Assembly (NCBI GenBank): GCA_051269965.1
Contig: JBNMFK010000152.1
Span: 1-9,035, forward strand
Direction of reading: 5' to 3'
Length of the DNA stretch: 9,035 nucleotides
From: Arcticibacterium sp051269965
GTDB taxonomy: Bacteria; Bacteroidota; Bacteroidia; Cytophagales; Spirosomataceae
In this document: one piece after another, positions 1-5,557 of the stretch
Layout: each line of letters starts with the position of its first letter
Position numbering within the stretch: the stretch's first letter is position 1
Translations under genes and position numbers: made by a program
The notes under the pieces: model-generated
What the model was told of the DNA's origin: nothing
Seen by the model: only the letters and a program-made list of their open reading frames with translations
Databases searched by the model: none

Positions 1-793
1 CAGAAGCGTAATTAGCTGTGTATTTTTGGTAACCGTCGTTTCCAATCATGATTTTAGCTCCACCGCCTTTAGCTGCATCTGTTGCGTTAGTTACAATGTT
101 AATTGTACCACCTACAGAAGGAACCGCTAAGCTAGACGCTCCAAGTCCCCTTTGCATTTGGATGCCACTTGCTACGTCTTGAAGACCTGCCCAGTTAGAC
201 CAATATACACGACCATTCTCCATGTCGTTGACAGGCTGTCCGTTAATAAGAACGGCTGTATTTACTTGATCAAAGCCACGAACACTAATACGAGAGTCTC
301 CATATCCACCACCAGTTTTGGTGGCATAAACAGAAGGAGTACTTTTCATAAGCTCAGGAAATTCCTGATTTCCACCTTTTTCTTCTATGTCAATAGAAGT
401 GATGTTTGAAAGTGCCACTGGTGTCTGACGATCTATAGCGATGTCTGAAGCACCAATAACAATAATTTCACCAAGTATGCTAGCGTCAGCAGCAAGCGTA
501 AGGTTAATTACACTTTGTGAACCGATAGTAACTTGTTGACGGAAAAAACCGATGAATGAAACAACTAAAGTCTCACTTCCAGCAGGTACACCATTTAGCG
601 TGTATTTTCCATCTACATCAGAGGTAGTTCCGATAGATGTTCCTTTAACTGATATAGAGGCACCAATTAAAGGCTCATTGTTAGAACCATCCATGATAGT
701 TCCCGAAATAACGCTCTGAGCAAAAGCAGAAGTAGTCATAAGAACTACTAAGGCAAGCAAACCTGCTCGCACAAAAGTAAAGTTTCGCACCAT
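1..793 (-). CDS. TonB-dependent outer-membrane receptor, N-terminal part (cut by window edge)
   Basis: This is an open reading frame of 264 codons starting at ATG 793-791 and running off the left edge, so the beta-barrel is not visible. Residues 1-26 form a signal peptide ending in TSAFAQ. Residues about 28-110 are a carboxypeptidase-regulatory-like (CarboxypepD_reg) domain with the typical EPLIGASISVKGT and DVDGKYTL motifs. A TonB-box-like segment GEIIVIGA follows at 108-115. After it comes the plug domain, with VRGFDQVNTAVLINGQPVND and later QRGLGASS...VGGTINI. By family, such proteins import large or scarce ligands across the outer membrane using TonB-ExbBD energy. The ligand cannot be told from this part. 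No SusD-like partner is visible on this side, so I do not call it SusC. No Shine-Dalgarno sequence precedes the ATG. The family call is firm. Confidence 0.93.
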   Translation of the reverse strand, partial: MVRNFTFVRAGLLALVVLMTTSAFAQSVISGTIMDGSNNEPLIGASISVKGTSIGTTSDVDGKYTLNGVPAGSETLVVSFIGFFRQQVTIGSQSVINLTLAADASILGEIIVIGASDIAIDRQTPVALSNITSIDIEEKGGNQEFPELMKSTPSVYATKTGGGYGDSRISVRGFDQVNTAVLINGQPVNDMENGRVYWSNWAGLQDVASGIQMQRGLGASSLAVPSVGGTINIVTNATDAAKGGGAKIMIGNDGYQKYTANYAS

Positions 794-835
794 AATTTTT
801 AGGTTAATTTGTTTATGTAATAAGGATATTGAAAT

Positions 836-864
836 TGCTTGAGAATTGATAAACTTCTCAAGCA
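836..864 (-). promoter_or_regulatory. Perfect 10-bp inverted repeat in the receptor gene leader
   Basis: The arms TGCTTGAGAA (836-845) and TTCTCAAGCA (855-864) are perfectly complementary around a 9-nt spacer. The repeat lies between the proposed -7 box and the ATG, so it would fold as a hairpin close to the 5' end of the mRNA. No T-tract follows on either strand, so it is not an intrinsic terminator. It could be a stability or translation element in RNA, or a DNA operator. Confidence 0.5.
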
Positions 865-877
865 TTCAACTTATAAA

Positions 878-885
878 CAAAGGTA
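878..885 (-). promoter_or_regulatory. -7 box (TACCTTTG) of the TonB receptor gene
   Basis: On the minus strand the sequence TACCTTTG matches the Bacteroidota -7 consensus TANNTTTG and is identical to the -7 box of rpsU in this window. It would start transcription near 871-872, giving a leader of about 78 nt before ATG 793. I find no TTG 17-23 bp upstream, so the -33 element is poor. The gene may need an activator or an alternative sigma factor. Confidence 0.5.
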
Positions 886-1273
886 CTTTTTTTTACTTCC
901 GATTAAAATGCCATTTTCTTAGAAAGGTCCAAATAATAGAATAATACAACTGAGTGTTCTTATTGGTACATTATCAAATTGTTAAGCCCTAAAAGTTTAT
1001 ATTTTCTATGGCATGCGACTTGCTATTAAATATACTCCAATGTTAGCTTAATCCTATTAGATATTTAGCTAAATACTGTCTTTAAAGCCTTTTAATAGCT
1101 AAAATGAGAAGAGGCAAGGCCATAGTTTTCTGAATTAAATAATTGGGATTAAAAATTTATTTATAGGTGCTATCGAACCATTTTTGAGTCAAAACCGTAA
1201 ATTCAATTAAATTGAAAGACTAAATTTTACTCTTATTAATTACATGCCAGAGTCAACTAAAACTTATTTCAAA

Positions 1274-2047
1274 ATGAAAAAAAAACATTTTCCTCTTATT
1301 GCGTCCTTATTTTTTGTCCTAAGCAGTTGTTTTGCAGTAGATAGCCCAGAATCCTTGGCTGCTCCAATTAGCCATAGTATTTGGGACGGACTTCTTAAAA
1401 AGTATGTTGATATTAAGGGGAATGTTAATTATGTGGGTATCATGAAAGAAGAGGCCACGCTAGATAAATACTTAAAATTAGTGTCAGAGAACGCTCCAGC
1501 AAGTAGCTGGTCTAAAAATGAAAAGTTAGCTTATTGGATTAATGCTTATAACGCCTTCACTGTAAAACTAATATTAGACAATGCTGAGAATAACATATCA
1601 AGCATTAAGGATATTGGGAGTAAAGTGAAAATCCCTTTCGTGAATACACCATGGGATGTTAAGTTTATTAAGATTGGCGGTCAAGAAATGGATTTGAATA
1701 ATATTGAACACGGTATTATAAGAAAGCAGTTTGATGAAGCAAGAATTCACTTTGCCCTAGTTTGTGCGGCGAAGTCTTGCCCACCTTTAAGGAACGAGGC
1801 TTTTGTGGCCTCAAGACTAAATGCCCAATTAGAGGATCAAGGTGTAAAGTTCATAAACGATACTTCTAAAAACCAAGTGACCTCTTCCTCTATGGTTATT
1901 TCAAAGTTATTTAACTGGTACGGGGGTGATTTTAAGGAAACAGATACGATAGAAAACTGGGTCAATAAGTATGCTAATGTGAAAGCAAAAAAAGGAAGTT
2001 CAATTTCTTGGAAAGACTATAATTGGGCTTTAAATGGAAATCTCTAA
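1274..2047 (+). CDS. DUF547-domain lipoprotein
   Basis: The product is 257 residues from ATG 1274. An in-frame ATG at 1244 would add ten residues before the signal peptide. I prefer 1274 because it gives a classic lipoprotein signal: MKKK, a hydrophobic stretch, then the lipobox L16-S17-S18-C19. The mature part carries the hallmarks of DUF547 (PF04784): YWINAYNAFTVKLIL, then HGIIRK, then IHFALVCAAKSCPPLRNEA with Cys164 and Cys169 and the SCPPL motif, and a late WYGGDF. The biochemical role of DUF547 is not established. The conserved Cys and His residues suggest a catalytic or redox function, but that is inference. The protein should be lipid-anchored in the envelope. The photolyase gene follows after 69 bp but has its own promoter. 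The family call is strong. Confidence 0.85.
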   Translation: MKKKHFPLIASLFFVLSSCFAVDSPESLAAPISHSIWDGLLKKYVDIKGNVNYVGIMKEEATLDKYLKLVSENAPASSWSKNEKLAYWINAYNAFTVKLILDNAENNISSIKDIGSKVKIPFVNTPWDVKFIKIGGQEMDLNNIEHGIIRKQFDEARIHFALVCAAKSCPPLRNEAFVASRLNAQLEDQGVKFINDTSKNQVTSSSMVISKLFNWYGGDFKETDTIENWVNKYANVKAKKGSSISWKDYNWALNGNL

Positions 2048-2068
2048 GGTTTTTTTCTCGGTAGGTAA

Positions 2069-2097
2069 TTGGCACAGCCAAATACTTCTTAATTTTG
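2069..2097 (+). promoter_or_regulatory. Promoter of the cryptochrome/photolyase gene (TTG-N18-TAATTTTG)
   Basis: TTG at 2069-2071 and TAATTTTG at 2090-2097 are separated by 18 bp, matching the Flavobacteriia consensus TTG-N17-23-TANNTTTG. Transcription would begin near 2103, leaving a leader of only about 13 nt before ATG 2117. This makes the photolyase gene separately transcribable from the upstream DUF547 gene. Confidence 0.7.
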
Positions 2098-2116
2098 TGA
2101 GATACTTGAAAGTACT

Positions 2117-3502
2117 ATGCAGAATATCCTTTTTTGGTTTCGGAATGATTTACGCTTACATGATAATGAGGCCTTATTAAAGGCCTGTGACATGGGCAGA
2201 GTGATTCCTGTTTATGTTATAGATCCGCGTCAGTTTGAGGAAACTAAGTTCGGGTTTAAAAAAACAAGCAATTTTAGAGCTCAATTTTTGTTAGAATCTT
2301 TAAGGGATTTAAAGCATAATCTTCAGCAATTAGGCTCTGATTTAATTATTCGAATTGGTAAACCTGAAGAAGAACTCCTTAAGGTGGCCGAGGCACAAAA
2401 TGTACTATATGTTTTGGCTTCAAAAGAGGTTACGCAAGAAGAAACGTCCTTAGAATTTGAATTGTCAAAGGGCTTAAAAAGATTAAATATAGACATCGAG
2501 TTGGTTTGGGGAGCTACCTTATATCACGTGCGAGACTTACCTTTTCAAATTAAGTTTTTACCTGATGTTTTTACAGAGTTTCGTAAGAAAATGGATATTC
2601 ATGCCAAGGTGAGAAATTTGTTTTCTCCCCCTAAGATACTTGATCCCGTAGGTGATATTAATGTAGGTGAAATTCCTTCTTTGGGAGATTTGGGTTTTGA
2701 AGATACGGAAGATGAAGCCAGAGGCCAGTTTTTTAAAGGAGGAGAAACTTCGGCTTTAGAGCGACTAAACGACTTTATCTGGAAATCAGAAAACATCAAA
2801 ACCTATAAAGAGACACGCAATGGCCTTTTGGGTGATAATTTCTCTTCAAAGCTTTCTGCATGGATAAGCTTAGGCTGTGTTTCTCCTCGAAAAATTTATG
2901 CAGAAGTAAAGCGATTCGAGAAAAAAGTGATTAAAAATGAATCAACCTATTGGTTGATCTTTGAGCTTATCTGGCGTGATTACTTCCATTTGGGAGCTCT
3001 TAAATATGGGATAAGGCTTTTTAAGCGTAGTGGGATTCAGCATGATTTAAATAAAACTTGGAAGCAAGACAAAGGAGCTTTTCAAAAATGGATGGATGGT
3101 GAGACAGGCATACCTTTCGTGGATGCGAATATGAGAGAACTGAAGGCTACAGGTTTTATGTCTAATAGAGGCCGCCAAGTAGTCGCCAGTTTCTTTACCA
3201 AAGACTTAAAACTAGAGTGGTGGTGGGGAGCCATGTATTTTGAGAGTGTGCTCATTGATTATGACGTATGCAGTAACTGGGGTAACTGGAATTATATTGC
3301 GGGCATTGGCAATGATCCTCTCCCAAATCGCTATTTCCATATTATGAAACAGGCCGAACGTTACGATTCTGAAGGTACATTTGTTAAATATTGGATTCCA
3401 GAACTAGCTGAATTAAACATGGAGCAGATAAAAGCTCAGTATCATTCGGAGGAGGGTATTGGAGCTTATCCTGTTTCTATAATGGAGATTCCAAAAGCTT
3501 AG
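2117..3502 (+). CDS. cry: DASH-type cryptochrome / deoxyribodipyrimidine photolyase
   Basis: The 461-residue product has the full photolyase/cryptochrome fold: an N-terminal alpha/beta antenna domain (about 1-130, opening LFWFRNDLRLHDNEAL) and a C-terminal helical FAD-binding domain (about 200-430). The FAD-domain signatures are ETRNGLLG, SAWISLGCVSP, FELIWRDYF, TGIPFVDANMREL, MSNRGRQVVASF (N350-Q354 region) and DYDVCSNWGNW (381-391). The FRAQFLLESLRDL region and SNRGRQ are typical of the CRY-DASH subclass. W368 and W391 line up with E. coli photolyase W359 and W382 of the electron-transfer chain. I could not place the third tryptophan with confidence. CRY-DASH proteins bind FAD and usually a folate antenna, and repair cyclobutane pyrimidine dimers, mainly in single-stranded or looped DNA. 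Some may also be light sensors. No truncation or frameshift is seen. A class I CPD photolyase is the main alternative. Confidence 0.93.
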   Translation: MQNILFWFRNDLRLHDNEALLKACDMGRVIPVYVIDPRQFEETKFGFKKTSNFRAQFLLESLRDLKHNLQQLGSDLIIRIGKPEEELLKVAEAQNVLYVLASKEVTQEETSLEFELSKGLKRLNIDIELVWGATLYHVRDLPFQIKFLPDVFTEFRKKMDIHAKVRNLFSPPKILDPVGDINVGEIPSLGDLGFEDTEDEARGQFFKGGETSALERLNDFIWKSENIKTYKETRNGLLGDNFSSKLSAWISLGCVSPRKIYAEVKRFEKKVIKNESTYWLIFELIWRDYFHLGALKYGIRLFKRSGIQHDLNKTWKQDKGAFQKWMDGETGIPFVDANMRELKATGFMSNRGRQVVASFFTKDLKLEWWWGAMYFESVLIDYDVCSNWGNWNYIAGIGNDPLPNRYFHIMKQAERYDSEGTFVKYWIPELAELNMEQIKAQYHSEEGIGAYPVSIMEIPKA

Positions 3503-3558
3503 TATACGGAGTAACTCATATTCATTAGATTAGTTTTTGGCCGCTTAAACTTTTTGAG

Positions 3559-3589
3559 TTTGAGAAATCACCCAGAATTAATACATTTG
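3559..3589 (+). promoter_or_regulatory. Promoter of the lemA-TPM-TPM operon (TTTG-N19-TACATTTG)
   Basis: TTTG at 3559-3562 and TACATTTG at 3582-3589 are spaced by 19 bp, a textbook Bacteroidota promoter. Transcription would start near 3595, about 30 nt before the chosen ATG at 3626. This also excludes the longer reading frame beginning at TTG 3554, which lies upstream of the predicted transcript start. Confidence 0.72.
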
Positions 3590-3625
3590 AATAAGGCAAT
3601 ATTAACTAAAACCCCTTTCAAAAAA

Positions 3626-4216
3626 ATGAAGAGATTAGGAACACTCGGAATCGTAGGTCTGCTACTCCTTTTTGGGATGTATGGCTGCAATTCCTACAAT
3701 GGTTTGGTGCAGAAGGATAACGCGGTAGATGAGCTATGGTCTAAGGTTCAGACCCAATATCAGCGTAGGGCCGATTTAATAGGGAATCTGGTAAAAACGG
3801 TACAAGGTGCGGCAGATTTTGAGAAAGGAACCTTGACTGATGTGATCAATGCTAGAGCTTCAGCTACCTCTGTCAATCTATCAGTTGATGATTTGACACC
3901 AGAAAATATGGCTAAATTTCAGGCGGCTCAGGATCAATTAACTGGATCACTAAGTAGGTTATTGGTATCTGTAGAGAGGTACCCAGATTTAAAAGCCAAT
4001 CAAAACTTCTTAGAGCTGCAAGCTCAATTAGAAGGTACAGAAAATCGAATTTCTGTTTCTAGAAATGACTTTAATGCAGGAATTGGAGTTTATAATCTTT
4101 CGGTAAGAACTTTCCCAAATAATATCATGGCAGGTATTTATGGGTTTGCAAAGAAAGCTTTCTTCGAAGCCTCAGCAGGGTCGGAAAATGCTCCTGATAT
4201 CAATTTTGATTTTTAA
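3626..4216 (+). CDS. lemA: LemA family membrane-anchored protein
   Basis: The product is 196 residues from ATG 3626. The open frame extends upstream to a TTG at 3554, but that lies before the predicted transcript start and would bury the hydrophobic segment. Residues about 4-20 form one transmembrane helix, followed by a Cys (MYGC) that may be a weak lipobox. The LemA signature follows: SYNGLVQKDNAVDELWSKVQ, then YQRRADLIGNLVKTVQG and FEKGTLTDVINARASA. Later come LLVSVERYPDLKANQNF and LEGTENRISVSRNDFN. The helical domain should face the periplasm. The usual DLIPNLV motif reads DLIGNLV here, a mild departure. LemA function is poorly defined, and its frequent partner is a TPM-domain protein, as seen immediately downstream (11-bp gap). 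It is the first gene of a three-gene operon. Confidence 0.93.
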   Translation: MKRLGTLGIVGLLLLFGMYGCNSYNGLVQKDNAVDELWSKVQTQYQRRADLIGNLVKTVQGAADFEKGTLTDVINARASATSVNLSVDDLTPENMAKFQAAQDQLTGSLSRLLVSVERYPDLKANQNFLELQAQLEGTENRISVSRNDFNAGIGVYNLSVRTFPNNIMAGIYGFAKKAFFEASAGSENAPDINFDF

Positions 4217-4227
4217 AAAGTATATAA

Positions 4228-4665
4228 ATGCATTTTTTTTCTAAAGGAGAAAAGGATAAAATTACTGCGGCAATTCAAGAAGCAGAATTAAAGACCTCTG
4301 GTGAAATTAAAGTTCACGTAGAAGAGTATTGCCCAAAAGAGAATCCAATAGAAAGAGCGAAGGAGGTTTTTTGCCTACTTTCTCTGGATAATACCGCTCT
4401 CCGTAATGGGGTACTTTTTTACCTCTCTATAAGAGACAGGCAGTTTGCGGTTTTGGGCGATAAGGGTATCTATGATGCTGTTGGGGAGGAGCTGTGGGAA
4501 GAAGAAAGGAATCTGTTACACGACTACCTCCATTCTGGAAATACCGTTGAGGGTCTTTGTTTGGCTATTAACAAAGCAGGGGAGGCTCTTGTGAAGCATT
4601 TTCCTTATCAATCAAACGATATAAATGAAATTTCGAACGATATCTCGTTCGGTAATATCAAATGA
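4228..4665 (+). CDS. Small cytosolic TPM-domain protein
   Basis: The 145-residue product has no signal peptide or membrane helix and consists essentially of one TPM domain (PF04536). Family features are the opening KGEKDKITAAIQEAELKTSG with the following GEIKVHVE strand, then NGVLFYLSIRDRQFAVLGDKGIYDAVGEELWEE and a late helical segment. It lies 11 bp after lemA and overlaps the next gene by 4 bp (ATGA), so it is very likely co-translated. A pair of adjacent TPM proteins, one short and soluble and one with membrane segments, is known from Bizionia argentinensis (BA42 and BA41), another member of the Bacteroidota. TPM domains were first proposed as phosphatases, and metal binding has been reported. 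The function in this operon is not established. Confidence 0.88.
   Translation: MHFFSKGEKDKITAAIQEAELKTSGEIKVHVEEYCPKENPIERAKEVFCLLSLDNTALRNGVLFYLSIRDRQFAVLGDKGIYDAVGEELWEEERNLLHDYLHSGNTVEGLCLAINKAGEALVKHFPYQSNDINEISNDISFGNIK
4634..4651 (+). other. Hairpin just before the ATGA overlap of the two TPM genes
   Basis: CGAACGA (4634-4640) and TCGTTCG (4645-4651) form a perfect 7-bp stem with a TATC loop. It lies within the end of the first TPM gene and ends 10 nt before the start codon of the next. It could affect translational coupling, but it is also coding sequence and may be chance. Confidence 0.3.
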
Positions 4666-5468
4666 CTAAAAAACAGAATAAAATAATATTGTTAAGAATG
4701 AACACTAGGCTTGTTCTTAGTTTGATTTTACTAGTCTTTGGTCTTTCGGTGAATGCTCAGGATATTCCCAGTATACCTAATCCTCCTAAACTAGTTAATG
4801 ATTTTGTTGGGGTTTTGTCAACTTCAGAAATTGAAAGCTTAGAGAATAAGCTTGTGGCTTATAATGATTCTACTTCTAATCAAATTGCCATAGTGGTGGT
4901 AGGAAGTGTAGAACCTCATGATATGAATTCTTATGCAGTAAAACTTGGGAGAGAATGGGGGATAGGGAATGATGGTAAAAATAATGGTATAGTTTTACTC
5001 TGGGCAGCTGAAGATAGGAAGGTTTATATCGCTACGGGATATGGCTTAGAAGGGGGCCTGCCTGATGCTTATGCCAAAAGAATTGTGAGTAGAATTATAA
5101 TACCTTATTTCAAAGAAGCCCGTTTTTATGAGGGATTAGATACTGGCAGTACGGCTATCATGAAATATGTTTCTGGTGAATTTGAGGCCGAACCTCTTAG
5201 TGAAAATGGTGAATTTCCGCTGTGGGGTTTCTTACTTATGATTGTCCTTATTATCAGCATTATAAGAGGTCTTTCTAAAGGAGGTCGTGGAGGAGGTATG
5301 ATGAGTAGCTCTAGGTCACCTTGGGGTTATACCACGCTTACAGGCTGGGGAAATCATTCTGGAAACTGGACTGGCGGTGGGGGCGGTTTTGGTGGTGGAA
5401 GTGGTGGAGGCTTCGGCGGTTTTGGTGGAGGTAGTTTTGGTGGCGGAGGAGCTGGAGGAAGTTATTGA
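4662..5468 (+). CDS. Secreted, membrane-anchored TPM-domain protein with Gly-rich tail (YgcG-like)
   Basis: The product is 268 residues. The order is a signal peptide ending near SVNAQ (residue 33), a TPM domain at about 41-165 (PPKLVNDFVGVLS, then NQIAIVVVGSVEPHD, then NNGIVLLWAAEDRKVYIATG, then YGLEGGLPDAYAKRI), a transmembrane helix at about 187-204, and a C-terminal tail rich in Gly, Phe and Ser that ends GGAGGSY. I use ATG 4662 because it overlaps the preceding stop in an ATGA arrangement. ATG 4698 would also leave an intact signal peptide. The basic residues after the helix (RGLSKGGRGG) suggest the TPM domain is periplasmic and the glycine tail cytosolic. The protein presumably acts with LemA in the envelope. 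The exact reaction is unknown. Confidence 0.9.
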   Translation: MTKKQNKIILLRMNTRLVLSLILLVFGLSVNAQDIPSIPNPPKLVNDFVGVLSTSEIESLENKLVAYNDSTSNQIAIVVVGSVEPHDMNSYAVKLGREWGIGNDGKNNGIVLLWAAEDRKVYIATGYGLEGGLPDAYAKRIVSRIIIPYFKEARFYEGLDTGSTAIMKYVSGEFEAEPLSENGEFPLWGFLLMIVLIISIIRGLSKGGRGGGMMSSSRSPWGYTTLTGWGNHSGNWTGGGGGFGGGSGGGFGGFGGGSFGGGGAGGSY

Positions 5469-5489
5469 AAATATTTGTAAGTAAAAGTG

Positions 5490-5526
5490 AAAAAGGCCTG
5501 AGTAGATTTCCTACTCAGGCCTTTTT
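5490..5526. terminator. Strong bidirectional intrinsic terminator
   Basis: A perfect 16-bp stem (5490-5505 with 5511-5526) closes a 5-nt ATTTC loop. Its core is GGCCTGAGTAG/CTACTCAGGCC, with a run of five A on the left and five T on the right, so it works in both directions. It sits between the convergent stop codons of the second TPM gene (5468) and the M1 peptidase (5558), ending both transcription units. Confidence 0.93.
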
Positions 5527-5557
5527 GTTAATCCAGGTATGTAGCCTCTTAAATTAG

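Larger units (their letters stand above)
794..1273. other. Divergent intergenic region without a recognisable gene
   Basis: About 480 bp separate the minus-strand receptor gene from the plus-strand DUF547 gene. Apart from the receptor promoter and leader hairpin, it is AT-rich with many in-frame stops and shows no convincing small gene or structured RNA. It contains a 14-bp perfect palindrome at 1062-1075. No good TTG plus TANNTTTG promoter is seen for the DUF547 gene. The closest match is CATTTTTG at 1179-1186, which lacks the first T of the consensus and an upstream TTG. Confidence 0.5.

Noticed and set aside
152..409. Plus-strand open frame of 85 codons
   Set aside because: It is antisense to the TonB receptor gene, whose family motifs are unmistakable on the other strand. 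Its product has no recognisable features.
2103..2114. Short imperfect palindrome TACTTGAAAGTA in the photolyase leader
   Set aside because: Arms of 5 bp around a 2-bp centre are expected by chance in AT-rich DNA, and no second copy was seen.
2599..2799. Minus-strand open frame within the photolyase gene
   Set aside because: It is antisense to a well-conserved protein and has no promoter or family motif.
5370..5465. G-rich repeat-like DNA
   Set aside because: It encodes the glycine-rich tail of the second TPM protein, so the repetition follows from amino-acid composition.
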